From: Desulfopila inferna
Lineage (GTDB): Bacteria; Desulfobacterota; Desulfobulbia; Desulfobulbales; Desulfocapsaceae
Direction of reading: 5' to 3'
DNA: 64,000 nucleotides
Assembly: GCF_016919005.1 (NCBI RefSeq)
Contig: NZ_JAFFQE010000011.1
Location: forward strand, 1 to 64,000
Within the stretch, counting starts at the first letter, position 1; every line of letters starts with the position of its first letter. The notes beneath the pieces are model-generated. The model was given only the letters and a program-made list of their open reading frames with translations. It ran no database searches and was not told the origin of the DNA. Shown one piece after another: positions 9,288 through 19,289 of this stretch. The translations under genes were made by a program, and so were the position numbers.

Positions 9288-10349
9288 CTATTCTCCAGCA
9301 ACGGTAACCGGCTGGTCCGGCCGCAAACGCTCATTGCCTTCAATAACCACTTCCATTCCCGCTACAATATAATCGTTGTCAACCCCCACTTCTTCTCCAA
9401 GATAGGCAACAACATTTACCGGCAGAATCGAAGCCTTGCCTTCCTTGACGGTATAGACAAAATCTTTGCCCTGATTCTTGACCAGGGCCGCCCGGCTCAG
9501 AATACTCAATTTATGTTGAGGACCGGAAGAGACATGGACGGTGGCCGACATATTCTCGGCCACCAGAGGCTGGTGCGGAATATTAATTTTGAGAAAAACG
9601 TTCTTGGTTTTGACATCGGCTACGGGGTCGATATTGACAAGCGTCCCCTGCACCTCTCTTTCAAAGGCGTTGATAACTACAGGGACGGCGCCGCCGATGC
9701 GCACGAACTGCAGCAGATTCTCTGCAACGGGAGCCCTGACATAAAGATCGGCACTGGAACCGATAGTGAGAAGCTGACTGCCCTGCGATACCCAGCCGCC
9801 GGTATCGGTATCCTTGGTCAGAACAACGCCGTCAAAGGGTGCTCGAATCACGGAGCGCTCTTTCTGAATGAGCAGCTTCTCAAGCGTATCCTCCCTGGCC
9901 TGCTTCTCCTTTATCGCATCCCTGTAAGTATACAAAGCATCATCATAGATTTTTTCACTTACACCTGCCTCTTCGAATATTTTTTCCAGCCGCCGGTAAT
10001 CCTTTTCGGCATTTTCTATGCGAAGTTCGCTCTGTTCGATACGGGTGCGGGTCAATGATATCTCCCTCTCCAGGATTTCCGTATTGAGACGAACCAGAAC
10101 ATCTCCCTTTTTAACTCTTTCACCCTCTACAATATTAACCGATTCAACCAGCCCTCCGACCTCTGTGGAAATTTCGGATTTGCGTTCATAATACAGCACT
10201 CCTATAACGGACTGGGTACTGGATACCTCCCTGACCGTAACCTTGTCGACAACCACCTTTGCCGGCGGTGGGCCTTGGGCAAAAACGGTTGAACAACCAA
10301 CTGTTATGAAAAATACAAGTAGAGACAGGTTTCGCACAAAACACCTCAT
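9288..10349 (-). CDS. RND membrane fusion protein (periplasmic adaptor)
   Basis: Periplasmic adaptor (HlyD/AcrA family, 353 aa) joining the RND pump to the TolC-like channel. It has an N-terminal signal sequence; the residues VGCS may form a lipobox, or cleavage may follow VFA. Then come a biotinyl-lipoyl-like half (VGGLVESVNIVEGERVKKGDVLVRLN), a coiled coil (about 75-140, ISLTRTRIEQSELRIENAEKDYRRLEKIF), the second half-motif (IRAPFDGVVLTKDTDTGGWVSQG) and beta-barrel domains. The start codon abuts the stop of marR, so the two are co-translated. Confidence 0.9.
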   Translation of the reverse strand: MRCFVRNLSLLVFFITVGCSTVFAQGPPPAKVVVDKVTVREVSSTQSVIGVLYYERKSEISTEVGGLVESVNIVEGERVKKGDVLVRLNTEILEREISLTRTRIEQSELRIENAEKDYRRLEKIFEEAGVSEKIYDDALYTYRDAIKEKQAREDTLEKLLIQKERSVIRAPFDGVVLTKDTDTGGWVSQGSQLLTIGSSADLYVRAPVAENLLQFVRIGGAVPVVINAFEREVQGTLVNIDPVADVKTKNVFLKINIPHQPLVAENMSATVHVSSGPQHKLSILSRAALVKNQGKDFVYTVKEGKASILPVNVVAYLGEEVGVDNDYIVAGMEVVIEGNERLRPDQPVTVAGE

Positions 10350-10808
10350 TTATTCTTTTTCCCGATCAATCTCGTTCACCATTTTTATTACATTTTCATC
10401 TATTTTCTCAAGCACTCTTCTGAAGATGCCTTCCTCTTCGTTGTTTATCCCTTCCATTAGGCAATGGGAGTAAGATTCGAATTTGCTTGAGACCTCATCT
10501 ATGACCCTCTTCCCTTCATCTGTCAGAACTACCAGAGAGGAGCGCCTGTCGGAAGGATTCGACTCTCGTGCAATCCATTTCTTTTTTTCCAACCGGTCAA
10601 GGATCCTGGAAATATTTGCTGGATTTTTGCCTAACTGGAGGCACAATTGATTTTGGCTGAGTCCTGCCGCCGAGGAAGCACTCTTTAACAGATGCAGCTG
10701 CTCGACTGTCAGATCATAGGGACTCAGCATTTTCTCCGCGAAATTACGCAGGCTAAGCGAAGTTTTATAGATCAGCCGGCCCATTGATTCATTGGCACAT
10801 GACGTCAT
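10350..10808 (-). CDS. MarR-family transcriptional regulator
   Basis: Winged-helix regulator of 152 aa, presumably the local repressor of the efflux operon it heads. The MarR core is clear: LTVEQLHLLKSASSAAGLSQNQLCLQLGKNPANISRILDRLEKKKWIARESNPSDRRSSLVVLTDEG, with the recognition helix around NPANISRILDRLEKK and the DRR wing. The ATG at 10808 has GGAG seven bases upstream; a start 30 bp earlier would place the coding region close to the operator and lacks a site. A 20-bp palindrome lies 15 bp upstream. The family usually binds small phenolic or lipophilic ligands; the ligand here cannot be read. Confidence 0.9.
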   Translation of the reverse strand: MTSCANESMGRLIYKTSLSLRNFAEKMLSPYDLTVEQLHLLKSASSAAGLSQNQLCLQLGKNPANISRILDRLEKKKWIARESNPSDRRSSLVVLTDEGKRVIDEVSSKFESYSHCLMEGINNEEEGIFRRVLEKIDENVIKMVNEIDREKE

Positions 10809-10822
10809 TACTTGTCTCCTCA

Positions 10823-10842
10823 ATATTTGACTAGACAAATAT
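10823..10842. promoter_or_regulatory. probable MarR operator upstream of marR
   Basis: The 20-bp sequence ATATTTGACTAGACAAATAT is an inverted repeat with perfect 7-bp arms (ATATTTG/CAAATAT) around a CTAG core. It sits just upstream of the marR ribosome site, where bound MarR would block its own operon. MarR sites are typically AT-rich palindromes of this size. Binding by this protein is inferred. The remaining gap up to lemA (10843-11147) shows no gene or other clear element. Confidence 0.65.
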
Positions 10843-11147
10843 CACATACGATCTGCACCCTGTCAAGTATCTATGATCATGAACTGGTAAAAAGCCAGCA
10901 GTTGCCGAGATCAATTCAGCGATAAGCGCAGATTTCGAGAAATCCTGATATACCAGGCGTAGTCTCTGGGGTTATGTCGATTTTTTTCAGATCCATTAAA
11001 TATTATTTATCCAAGGAATCAGATGAGGTTCTCTGGGGTAGTTCCTTGCGGCCCGTCATACTTTCATGATAGGTTGTGAATGCTATAGCTGAAACAGATG
11101 GCTGATAATCTTCACAGATAACGCAGAATAATAAGAAGGAGCAGGTA

Positions 11148-11720
11148 ATGCGCCGATTCACCCTTCTGATGATACTTTGGCCTCTTTTTCTCGGGGGATG
11201 CGGCTACAATACTCTGCAGATTAAGGAGGAACATGTCTTTCAGGCCTGGTACGCCATCGAGGAAGCCCTGCAGCGGCGCACCAGCCTCATTCCCAGTCTG
11301 GTCGAGACAGTCAGGGCCCATACCTCTCAGGAAAGAGAGACATTGCAGAACATAATAGAAAGGCGTTCCAGAACAACATCCATTGATATCGCTCCCGGAG
11401 ATTTAAGCGATGCCCAAGCAATGAACAGGATGCAGACAGCGCAGGACGATCTTGCTTCAGCTCTTTCTCGACTGCTGCTGGTTGTCGAACGCTATCCCGG
11501 CCTCAAGGAAAATAAGAACTTTGCGGATCTGCAAAATCAGCTTAAAAATACTGAAAACAGGATCAGCATCACCAGGCAGAGATATAACCAGGCGGTGAAA
11601 GAGTTTAACGCAGCCATTCGAAAATTCCCCTACAATATGACCAACGCCCTTCTTCTCAATCTAGAGAGGAAAGAATATCTTAAAGCGACGGCAGAGGTTA
11701 GAGAAGCACGTCAAATGTGA
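11148..11720 (+). CDS. lemA: LemA-family lipoprotein
   Basis: 190 aa with a lipoprotein signal peptide (MRRFTLLMILWPLFLGGC, lipid on the Cys of LGGC), then a LemA helical bundle. The family landmarks are RRTSLIPSLVETVRAHTSQERETLQ, ALSRLLLVVERYPGLKENKNFADLQNQLKNTENRI and ITRQRYNQAVKEFNAAIRKFP. An AAGGAG site lies upstream of the ATG. LemA proteins are membrane-anchored, of unknown biochemical role, often beside a TPM/YgcG protein. No such partner is visible here, so this one stands alone. Confidence 0.9.
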   Translation: MRRFTLLMILWPLFLGGCGYNTLQIKEEHVFQAWYAIEEALQRRTSLIPSLVETVRAHTSQERETLQNIIERRSRTTSIDIAPGDLSDAQAMNRMQTAQDDLASALSRLLLVVERYPGLKENKNFADLQNQLKNTENRISITRQRYNQAVKEFNAAIRKFPYNMTNALLLNLERKEYLKATAEVREARQM

Positions 11721-11836
11721 AATGCAGAGCAAGAGGCCATCAAAAGCTTTTTGAGGCTATATGCCACCCGGCAGGTCAATGAAAAAAAGTGTGATCTTTA
11801 TCCGCTGCCTGTCCCAGACCAGGCACCACACAGGCA

Positions 11837-12688
11837 CTACCTGTGTGCGGTAAAAAAAGCTGCATACGATTCCGGGCCGGTGTTGATGGCAACCGAGGGA
11901 CCGAATCTGGATATGTAGATTTTTTTGCAGTCAAATGTAGTTTCAAAAACATCTCGGAGATTCTGTACCAGATTGCTGTTGCCTGAGTAGATGATTGACA
12001 GGGTGATCGATCTGCCGCCGACATCTTCCTTGATTTTATCCATCATGGCCAGGATCATGTTCTTCTGGTCGCCGAACAGCTTCGATTTAATCACCATCTT
12101 GCCCTGGCTCATCTCAAGAACCGGCTTAACCCCCATGGCGGATCCGAAAAGAGCTTTCATTCCACCTATTTTCTTATTCTTTTTGAGATACTTCAAGGTC
12201 GGAATGGCCATATAAGAGCGCATCTGCGCGCGTGTCTTGTTGGCAATGGAGATTATGCGGCCGAAGCTCATATCCTGCTCCATTGCCTCGGCCGCGGCGA
12301 GAACGATCATTCCCAGGCCCATACTGCATTGCCCGGAATCAATGACCTCGACTCTGCAGGAGCCGTCACCTTTAAAATCCTGCATCACCTTTATTGCGGT
12401 GTCATAGGTTGCAGAAAGATGCCTGCTGCAGTGAATAATGATGATCTCGTCGTATTCCTGCACCATCTGCAGAAACTCCAGACCATAATCTTCGTACCTG
12501 ACAGCCTCGGATCTCATCTCTTTATACCGGTCAAAGGAATTATAGAAGCTTTCCCGGCTGATATCCTTGCCGTCACTGTATGATTTACCCTCAAGTATAA
12601 GGTTCACCGGCAACACCTTTATTCCGTATTGTGAGACGAGATCTTCAGGAATATCAGCAGTACTATCGGTTACGATTAATCTCTTCAT
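11837..12688 (-). CDS. DegV-family fatty-acid-binding protein
   Basis: 283 aa, the usual DegV length. The family start IVTDSTADIPEDLV and VLPVNLILEGKSYSDG are clear, as are IIIIHCSRHLSATYD and TLKYLKKNKKIGGMKALFGSAMGVKPVLEMSQGKM, which form the lipid-binding pocket. In Gram-positive bacteria FakB proteins of this family present fatty acids to the kinase FakA. No FakA-like gene is visible in this window, so the role is uncertain. An AAAGG site lies just upstream of the ATG. A perfect 8-bp hairpin (11827-11834 with 11840-11847) overlaps the stop codon. Confidence 0.9.
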   Translation of the reverse strand: MKRLIVTDSTADIPEDLVSQYGIKVLPVNLILEGKSYSDGKDISRESFYNSFDRYKEMRSEAVRYEDYGLEFLQMVQEYDEIIIIHCSRHLSATYDTAIKVMQDFKGDGSCRVEVIDSGQCSMGLGMIVLAAAEAMEQDMSFGRIISIANKTRAQMRSYMAIPTLKYLKKNKKIGGMKALFGSAMGVKPVLEMSQGKMVIKSKLFGDQKNMILAMMDKIKEDVGGRSITLSIIYSGNSNLVQNLRDVFETTFDCKKIYISRFGPSVAINTGPESYAAFFTAHR

Positions 12689-13404
12689 GTCCTTTCCCCT
12701 GAAATAAATACTTAACCTCCAACACCGGTACCTTACTTATTCAATAGAAATACAGAGCATTAACGTAAAAGTCAATTTTAATTTCATCGCATACAATCTA
12801 TCATTTATTTTTATCTCTCGGCTGGTAGCTGGCCTGAATCTCATAATACCTCAACGACTCGGAAAGAGTCGGCAGAGAGAAATTTTTCCAGGCATTTGAG
12901 CATCACACCTGCTCTAATCCAACCTTTTCTTTTCTCAGCTGAGAATTGTCTCCCAAAAGACTTTCTTTGGAAAAAAAGTTTGATTCCAATAGCTTTTGCA
13001 CATATAATTACTCTGTCTTGTAAGTGTATGATAATTAAGGCCCTAGCTGGTGTCTGTCGGAGGAGCCCCATTAGGTTCTGGTTGGCGTAAGTCTTGAGGT
13101 GATATGGTGTGGCGATCAGCACCTGTACGGGCATAAACTCCGACTTAGAAAAAGCCCGTCTCCCGTTGCAGGTTTACCAAGATTCTTATCCAGGCCACAG
13201 AGTGTCGAGATACTTGACGAGACTGTTGCCGGCAGAAACAGGAGGAAAAATTACACGATATTCCGAGGCCGCAGGCTGCGGAGTCCGGCTATCCGGCAAG
13301 AGCCCACCATAATGAGAGGTTCTTTGCCCTTCTTTTTCCAACCATCGATTTTTTATAGGGAAAAGACCTGATAATCATTATCCTAAAGGATCTTTTCAGT
13401 TAAC
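12689..13404. other. 716-bp gap upstream of the nqr operon
   Basis: No convincing gene. Short open frames here have no family resemblance and no ribosome site. The stretch at 12750-12830 is AT-rich and could hold the degV promoter. The part from about 13050 to 13330 is GC-richer and may be leader RNA of the nqr operon, but I could not match it to a known riboswitch. AAAGGATC lies 14-18 bp before the nqrA ATG, rather far for a ribosome site. Confidence 0.4.
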
Positions 13405-14754
13405 ATGAAACGAATTGTGCTTACCAAGGGACTCGACGTCCCGATATCAGGGGAACCTCAGCAAATCATCGAAACATCCGGTCCGGTGACCAATGTTGCA
13501 CTGACAGGTGATGACTATATCGGCATGAAGCCGACCATGGAAGTAGCGGAAGGAGACCGGGTCAAGACCGGACAGCTGCTTTTCATGGACAAGAAGAACG
13601 AAGGCGTGAAATATACTTCTCCCGCAACCGGCAAGGTCATCGGGGTTAATCGCGGAGCCAAAAGAAAATTTGAAACAGTGGTTATCGAGAGAGAGGAAGA
13701 TGACTATGTCAGCTTTCTTGATCCCCGGGAAAAATCGGCAGAAGAGTGCACTGACCGGGAGATACGTTCAATTCTGCAGGAATCGGGGATGTGGTGTGCA
13801 TTCCGGACCCGGCCTTTCGGCAAAGTTCCACGGTTAGACTCCTCTCCCGCCTCACTCTTCATTACGGCGATGGATACCAGACCGCTTGCCGCGAATCCGG
13901 CGGTTGTCATCGGCGCCGACCGGGAAAATTTTGCCCTTGGACTGAAAATTGTTGCGGGACTGGCGGATGTTCCCACATACCTCTGCCTGAAGGACAGCAG
14001 TGCCATCGATGTGACACCGCCGGAAACCATCGAAACAGTCGAGTTTTCAGGTCCCCATCCCGCGGGCCTGCCCTCCACCCATATACATATGCTTGATCAT
14101 GCCATGGAGTCCCGAATTATCTGGCATATCGATTACCAGGATATCATCGGCATCGGTCATCTTTTCAGCACAGGCTTTATACCCACGGAAAAGATCGTGT
14201 CTCTTGCCGGGCCGGCGGTAAAAAAACCGCGACTTATCAGAATTCCTATCGGCGCCGATATGCACGAGGTCTGCGCCGGAGAAATTGTCTCCACGCCGAC
14301 CAGAATCATTTCCGGGTCGATTCTCGATGGTCGGGAGATCAATGAGTTTCATCATTTTGTCGGCCGCTACCATAATCAGATCTCCGCCCTTCATGAGGGC
14401 AGCGCCAGGAGCTTCTTCGGTTGGGCACGTTTGGGCTCTGATCGATATTCCACCAAACCCGCCTTCATTTCAGCCATGGACAGAACCAGGAAGTTTGCCA
14501 TGAAAACTGCACTTTGGGGTGGAAGGAGGGCAATTTTCCCCCAGGGCAACTACGACAAGGTGATGCCACTGGATATCATCCCCATCGCTCTGCTCAAAGC
14601 CATAGCAGTAGGCGACACCGAAAAATCCCGAAACCTCGGAGCCCTTGAGCTTATTGAAGATGACCTGGCACTCTGCTCCTTTGTCTGTCCGGGAAAAAAT
14701 GATTTTGAGCCGATGCTGCGCCGGGTTCTCAGCGAAATAGAGCTGGAAGGCTGA
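13405..14754 (+). CDS. nqrA: Na+-translocating NADH:quinone reductase subunit A
   Basis: Peripheral cytoplasmic subunit of Na+-NQR, 449 aa. The sequence shows the NqrA start (KRIVLTKGLDVPISGEP), a lipoyl-like half-motif (VAEGDRVKTGQLLFMDKK, YTSPATGKVIGVNRGAKRKFETVVIE) and the later landmarks YHNQISALHEGSARSFFGW and FPQGNYDKVMPLDIIPIALLKAIAVGDTEKSRNLGALELIEDDLALCSFVCPGKNDFEPMLR in shorter segments. It is the first of six nqr genes in canonical A-F order. In characterised enzymes NqrA contributes to the quinone site and contacts NqrB. Confidence 0.96.
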   Translation: MKRIVLTKGLDVPISGEPQQIIETSGPVTNVALTGDDYIGMKPTMEVAEGDRVKTGQLLFMDKKNEGVKYTSPATGKVIGVNRGAKRKFETVVIEREEDDYVSFLDPREKSAEECTDREIRSILQESGMWCAFRTRPFGKVPRLDSSPASLFITAMDTRPLAANPAVVIGADRENFALGLKIVAGLADVPTYLCLKDSSAIDVTPPETIETVEFSGPHPAGLPSTHIHMLDHAMESRIIWHIDYQDIIGIGHLFSTGFIPTEKIVSLAGPAVKKPRLIRIPIGADMHEVCAGEIVSTPTRIISGSILDGREINEFHHFVGRYHNQISALHEGSARSFFGWARLGSDRYSTKPAFISAMDRTRKFAMKTALWGGRRAIFPQGNYDKVMPLDIIPIALLKAIAVGDTEKSRNLGALELIEDDLALCSFVCPGKNDFEPMLRRVLSEIELEG

Positions 14755-14799
14755 TTTTCATACAATTTCAAAAATGCAAAACAATAAGATGGCGGACGC

Positions 14800-16014
14800 A
14801 TGAAAAACCTTGATGAATTTTTCCAGAAACTGGAGCCTCATTTTCTCGAAGGCGGAAAATTCCAGAAACTGTATCCACTTTACGAGGCCACGGATACCAT
14901 CCTCTTTGGCTCCAGCAGCACGACCACAACTGCCCCGCATGTTCGTGACGCCATTGATTATAAACGCATAATGACCATGGTCATTGTCGCCTTGATCCCC
15001 TGCACCCTGATGGCCATGTGGAACACCGGATATCAGGCGAACCTGGTTATTCAATCCATGGGCATCGAGGTGCCGCCGGGTTGGCGTGGAGAGATAATGT
15101 CCGTTATCGGTTTTTCGCCGGACAGCTTTTTCTCCAATTTTCTCCACGGGGCTCTCTATTTCCTGCCCGTCTATCTGGTCACAGTGGTTGTTGGTGGATT
15201 CTGGGAAGTGGTTTTCAACATTATCCGCCGCCATGAAATATCCGAGGCATTCCTGGTAACAAGCTTGCTCTTTCCTTTGACTCTTCCAGCCACAATCCCG
15301 CTGTGGCAGGTGGCTATCGGGATCAGTTTCGGCGTGATCCTGGCAAAAGAGGCCTTTGGCGGCGTGGGCAGAAACTTCATGAATCCGGCTCTGGCCTCCC
15401 GGGCATTTCTCTATTTTGCCTATCCGGCCCAGTCGACCGGCAACAACGTCTGGGTTCCGGTGGATGGGGTCAGTGTTGCCACGCCGATGGCTCAGGCTAC
15501 CGATGCCACAGCCGTTGGAAGTCAGGTCATGCAGAGCCTCGATATAACCTGGAGCCAGGCCTTTCTGGGAACCATCCCCGGCTCCATGGGCGAAACCTCT
15601 GCGCTGGCCTGCCTCCTGGGCGCCGCTCTGCTGCTGATTACCGGCATTGCTTCCTGGCGCATCATGCTTTCAACGCTTATCGGCGGAGTTGTCGCCAGCC
15701 TGTATTTCTATGTTGCGGCCAATCCGGCCTATCCGATGGCGGCCGTTCCACCTCACTGGCATATTGTCCTGGGCGGTTTCGCCTTCGGCCTGGTCTTCAT
15801 GGCCACCGACCCGGTCTCGGCTGCCCATACTCCGGCGGGACAATGGATGTTCGGCATATTGGTGGGAGCCCTCAGCATACTCATCAGAGTGGCCAATCCG
15901 GCATATACCGAAGGCGTTATGCTCGCCATCTTGCTCGGCAATGTTTTTGCTCCGCTGTTTGACTACTACGTCATCCAGGCAAATGTCAAAAGAAGGATGT
16001 TACGCCATGGCTGA
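14800..16014 (+). CDS. nqrB: Na+-translocating NADH:quinone reductase subunit B
   Basis: Membrane subunit (404 aa, about ten helices) that carries covalent FMN and riboflavin and forms the Na+ path. The flavinylation motif is present as DGVSVATP, with the acceptor threonine at residue 228. This matches the D-x-x-S/T-x-A-T pattern recognised by ApbE. It starts 45 bp after nqrA with GGCGGA before the ATG. The last 8 bp overlap nqrC. No apbE is visible in this window, so flavin transfer must rely on a gene elsewhere. Confidence 0.96.
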   Translation: MKNLDEFFQKLEPHFLEGGKFQKLYPLYEATDTILFGSSSTTTTAPHVRDAIDYKRIMTMVIVALIPCTLMAMWNTGYQANLVIQSMGIEVPPGWRGEIMSVIGFSPDSFFSNFLHGALYFLPVYLVTVVVGGFWEVVFNIIRRHEISEAFLVTSLLFPLTLPATIPLWQVAIGISFGVILAKEAFGGVGRNFMNPALASRAFLYFAYPAQSTGNNVWVPVDGVSVATPMAQATDATAVGSQVMQSLDITWSQAFLGTIPGSMGETSALACLLGAALLLITGIASWRIMLSTLIGGVVASLYFYVAANPAYPMAAVPPHWHIVLGGFAFGLVFMATDPVSAAHTPAGQWMFGILVGALSILIRVANPAYTEGVMLAILLGNVFAPLFDYYVIQANVKRRMLRHG

Positions 16015-16789
16015 AGAATCTCCCTATAAACCTTTTTATTCCGTCCTGGTTCTCGCCTTTTTCTGCTCTTTGCTTGTCGCAGGTGCAGCCGTGGGCCTGC
16101 GCCCGCTGCAACTGGAAAATCAGTTGGAGGACCGTAGAAAGAATATTCTTCTTGCAGCAGGTCTTTATGACAGCAGCAAATCGATCGATGAGATGTTCGC
16201 CAATATTGAAATCAGGATTATAGAACTCAGTACCGGAGAATTTGTTCCCCCCGAAGTCATATCCCCTGAAGATTACGACCAGCGTAAGGCTCCGATGACT
16301 GCCGACATGGGGGAATCCATCCCAGACCCTAACGATGAAGCGGGTCTGGGTATGCTGGAGAAATATTCACTGGTGTACCTTGTTCAGGAAGAAGGTGAAA
16401 TCAGCCAGATCGTTTTGCCGATCAGGGGCAAGGGTCTCTGGTCCACCCTCTATGGATATATTGCCATCGGCAATGATCTCACTACCATTAATGGTATTTC
16501 ATTTTATGAACACGGTGAAACTCCCGGTCTGGGCGGCGAAATAGAAAATCCGCGATGGCAGGCCGATTGGCAAGGGAAAAAAATCTACGATCAGGAATAT
16601 CAAGAGACCCTCACCATCGGAAAAGCTCCGGGTGGCAAAGAAGAGATTCATCAAATCGACGGCCTCTCCGGGGCAACCCTTACCACAAACGGGGTAGATG
16701 ATATCATCAACTTCTGGTTCGGCGGCGATTATGGTTTCAAACCATTTCTTACACAAATGAAAGAAGAGGGAGGAGAATTAAATGGCTGA
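16007..16789 (+). CDS. nqrC: Na+-translocating NADH:quinone reductase subunit C
   Basis: 260 aa with one N-terminal membrane helix ([21 protein letters not shown]) and a periplasmic FMN-binding domain. The flavinylation motif [13 protein letters not shown] places FMN on Thr224. The chosen ATG at 16007 overlaps the end of nqrB by 8 bp and has AAGGA nine bases upstream; a longer reading frame upstream is only nqrB in another frame. NqrC passes electrons between the Fe centre of NqrD/E and NqrB. Confidence 0.95.
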   Translation: MAEESPYKPFYSVLVLAFFCSLLVAGAAVGLRPLQLENQLEDRRKNILLAAGLYDSSKSIDEMFANIEIRIIELSTGEFVPPEVISPEDYDQRKAPMTADMGESIPDPNDEAGLGMLEKYSLVYLVQEEGEISQIVLPIRGKGLWSTLYGYIAIGNDLTTINGISFYEHGETPGLGGEIENPRWQADWQGKKIYDQEYQETLTIGKAPGGKEEIHQIDGLSGATLTTNGVDDIINFWFGGDYGFKPFLTQMKEEGGELNG

Positions 16790-17405
16790 AACCAACCTGG
16801 AATTAGTCAAAAGAGCGATATTTCAACGCAATCCCATCACCCTTTTGGTTCTGGGAATTTGCTCGGCCCTGGCGGTTACCGGACAGATGGCAACGGCATT
16901 TGTGATGTGCGTCTGCGTTACCCTGGTGACCGGCTTTTCCAATCTCACAATCAGCATCGTCCGCTTTCAGATACCGAACACCGTGCGCATCGGCATCCAG
17001 ATTACCGTTATCGCTACCCTGGTAATCCTGGTCGATCAGATCCTCAAGGCTTTTTTCTTCGAGCTTTCCAAGCAGCTCTCCATCTTTGTCGGCCTGATAA
17101 TCACCAATTGCATAGTCATGGGCCGGGCTGAAGGTTTTGCCATGAGCAATCCCCCTCTGGCCAGCTTCCTGGATGGTATCGGCAACGGCCTGGGCTACAG
17201 TTTTATTTTAATGACTGTAGCTTTCGTGCGCGAGCTTTTCGGCTCGGGATCGCTTTTCGGCTATGAAATATTCCCGCTTGTCACCAACGGCGGCTGGTAT
17301 CTGCGCAACGGCATGCTGGTCCTGCCTGCCAGTGCCTTCTTTCTCATCGCCGCCATCATCTGGATACTGCGAACATTAGATCCTGAACAACAGGAGAAAG
17401 ATTGA
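16782..17405 (+). CDS. nqrD: Na+-translocating NADH:quinone reductase subunit D
   Basis: 207-aa membrane subunit with six predicted helices, related to RnfE. It starts within the end of nqrC (8-bp overlap) after a GGAGGAG site. The family segments [40 protein letters not shown] and [17 protein letters not shown] are visible. The cysteine in TNCIVMGR is one of the ligands of the iron centre shared with NqrE (family knowledge). Its stop shares bases with the nqrE start (ATGA). Confidence 0.95.
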   Translation: MAETNLELVKRAIFQRNPITLLVLGICSALAVTGQMATAFVMCVCVTLVTGFSNLTISIVRFQIPNTVRIGIQITVIATLVILVDQILKAFFFELSKQLSIFVGLIITNCIVMGRAEGFAMSNPPLASFLDGIGNGLGYSFILMTVAFVRELFGSGSLFGYEIFPLVTNGGWYLRNGMLVLPASAFFLIAAIIWILRTLDPEQQEKD

Positions 17406-18007
17406 TGTCCCACTATATCGATATAATTCTCCGGTCTATCTTTCTGGAAAACCTGCCCCTCAGTTTTTTTCTGGGGATGTGTACGTTTTTGGCCATCTCC
17501 AAGCAGGTTAAAACAGCAATCGGCCTGGGAAGCGCAGTACTTTTCCTGCAGATTATCACTGTTCCTCTCAACAATCTCGTGCTCAACCACCTCCTTAAAC
17601 CCGGTGCCCTGGCCTGGGCCGGTTATCCGGATGTCGACCTGACCTTCCTGGGGCTGCTCACCTATATCGCCATTATTGCGGCAACCGTACAGATCCTGGA
17701 GATGGTTCTTGACCGCTATATTCCCGCGCTCTACAACACCCTGGGCATCTTTCTACCTCTGCTCACGGTCAACTGTGCCATCCTGGGCGCCTCTTTATTC
17801 ATGGTGGAGCGTGATTATACGTTTACAGAGAGTGTGGCTTACGGGTTTGGGGCCGGAGCAGGTTTTTTTCTGGCAGTGGTCGCCCTTGGAGGCATCAGGG
17901 AAAGACTGGAATACGCCAATCCTCCCGCCGGATTACGAGGACTGGGCCTCACCTTCATAACAGCCGGCCTCATGGCCATGGCCTTTATGGGACTGGCAGG
18001 AATGTAA
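17405..18007 (+). CDS. nqrE: Na+-translocating NADH:quinone reductase subunit E
   Basis: 200-aa six-helix membrane subunit, related to RnfA and to NqrD in inverted topology. Markers: [44 protein letters not shown] (the cysteine in VNCAILG is the partner Fe ligand) and the C-terminal [19 protein letters not shown]. The ATG overlaps the nqrD stop. A TTG one codon earlier is also in frame, but ATG is preferred. Confidence 0.95.
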   Translation: MSHYIDIILRSIFLENLPLSFFLGMCTFLAISKQVKTAIGLGSAVLFLQIITVPLNNLVLNHLLKPGALAWAGYPDVDLTFLGLLTYIAIIAATVQILEMVLDRYIPALYNTLGIFLPLLTVNCAILGASLFMVERDYTFTESVAYGFGAGAGFFLAVVALGGIRERLEYANPPAGLRGLGLTFITAGLMAMAFMGLAGM

Positions 18008-18044
18008 AATGACTTCATATGCTTTATCTTGATGGAGATGCAGG

Positions 18045-19274
18045 ATGATTGAAATAATTATTGCCATAGTAAGCTTCCTGATCATACAGCTTATCCTGGT
18101 TACACTGATTACTATTGCCAAAAAGACCATGCTGCCCGGTGGAGAAATCTCCATTACCATTAATGAAGAGAAAAAAATTACCACCTCGATCGGCGGCAAG
18201 CTCTTGACCACACTTGCCGACAATAGCATCTACCTGCCATCGGCCTGCGGCGGTGGCGGCAGTTGTGCACAATGTATTGTCATGGTCAAGTCCGGCGGCG
18301 GTTCGATCCTGCCCACAGAGAAATCGAAGATCAGCAACCGTGCGGCCCGAAGCGGTATACGCCTGGCCTGCCAGGTACCGGTAAAGCGCGATCTCGATAT
18401 TATGGTAGAGCCGGAAGTTCTGGAAACCAGGAAATGGAATTGCAAAGTCATTTCCAATAAAAACGTAGCCACCTTCATCAAGGAACTGGTTCTGGAGGTG
18501 CCGGAAGGCGATCCGGTTAATTTTAAATCGGGAGGCTATATACAAATTGAAGTGCCGCCCCACGAAGTCCACTATGCCAGCTTCGATATCGATGAGCGCT
18601 ACCTCAGTGACTGGACGAAGTTTAAGATGTTCCAGTATAAATCTCACGTCTACACCCCGGTGACACGAGCGTATTCCATGGCCAATTATCCGGGTGAGGA
18701 AGGAATCATCAAGCTCAATGTCCGCATCGCTTCTCCCCCTCCGGGCACTGACCCCAAGGATGAGATCCCGCCCGGCCAGGTCTCTTCCTGGATTTTCAAC
18801 CTTAAGGAAGGTGATGAAGTCACCATCTCGGGACCCTACGGCGAATTCTATCTCGAAGAGAGTGATGCGGAGATGGTCTTCATTGGAGGAGGTGCGGGCA
18901 TGGCGCCGCTGCGCAGTCATATTTTCGAGCTTTTCAAAGGCCGAAAAACGCGACGCAAGGTGTCCTTCTGGTATGGCGGCAGAAGCAAGAAAGAACTCTT
19001 TTATACCGAAGAATTTGAAAAGCTGGACAAGGAAAATGAAAATTTTTCCTTTCATGTTGCCCTTTCCGACCCACTGCCCGAAGACAACTGGAGCGGCGAC
19101 ACCGGCTTTATTCACCAGGTATTATTCGACAAATATCTGCAATACCATCCAGCACCTGAAGATATTCAATATTATCTGTGCGGACCGCCGATGATGACCC
19201 TATCGATCACGGAAATGCTCGATAATCTCGGGGTTGAAAAAGAAAACATTCGTTTCGACGATTTTGGAGGCTGA
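18045..19274 (+). CDS. nqrF: Na+-translocating NADH:quinone reductase subunit F
   Basis: NADH-oxidising subunit, 409 aa. An N-terminal membrane anchor (residues 2-25) is followed by a 2Fe-2S ferredoxin domain with Cys68, Cys74, Cys77 ([11 protein letters not shown]) and Cys109 (LACQV). Then come an FAD domain (RAYSMANYP) and an NADH domain ([23 protein letters not shown]). It sits 37 bp after nqrE, the usual last structural gene. All cofactor residues expected for function are present. Confidence 0.96.
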   Translation: MIEIIIAIVSFLIIQLILVTLITIAKKTMLPGGEISITINEEKKITTSIGGKLLTTLADNSIYLPSACGGGGSCAQCIVMVKSGGGSILPTEKSKISNRAARSGIRLACQVPVKRDLDIMVEPEVLETRKWNCKVISNKNVATFIKELVLEVPEGDPVNFKSGGYIQIEVPPHEVHYASFDIDERYLSDWTKFKMFQYKSHVYTPVTRAYSMANYPGEEGIIKLNVRIASPPPGTDPKDEIPPGQVSSWIFNLKEGDEVTISGPYGEFYLEESDAEMVFIGGGAGMAPLRSHIFELFKGRKTRRKVSFWYGGRSKKELFYTEEFEKLDKENENFSFHVALSDPLPEDNWSGDTGFIHQVLFDKYLQYHPAPEDIQYYLCGPPMMTLSITEMLDNLGVEKENIRFDDFGG

Positions 19275-19289
19275 TATTTTCAGCATATT

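Noticed and set aside
12841-13134. Reverse frame of 97 codons upstream of nqrA
   Set aside because: No ribosome site, no domain, in an AT-rich leader region.
18024-19115. Reverse open frame of 363 codons
   Set aside because: Antisense to nqrF, whose cofactor motifs are intact.
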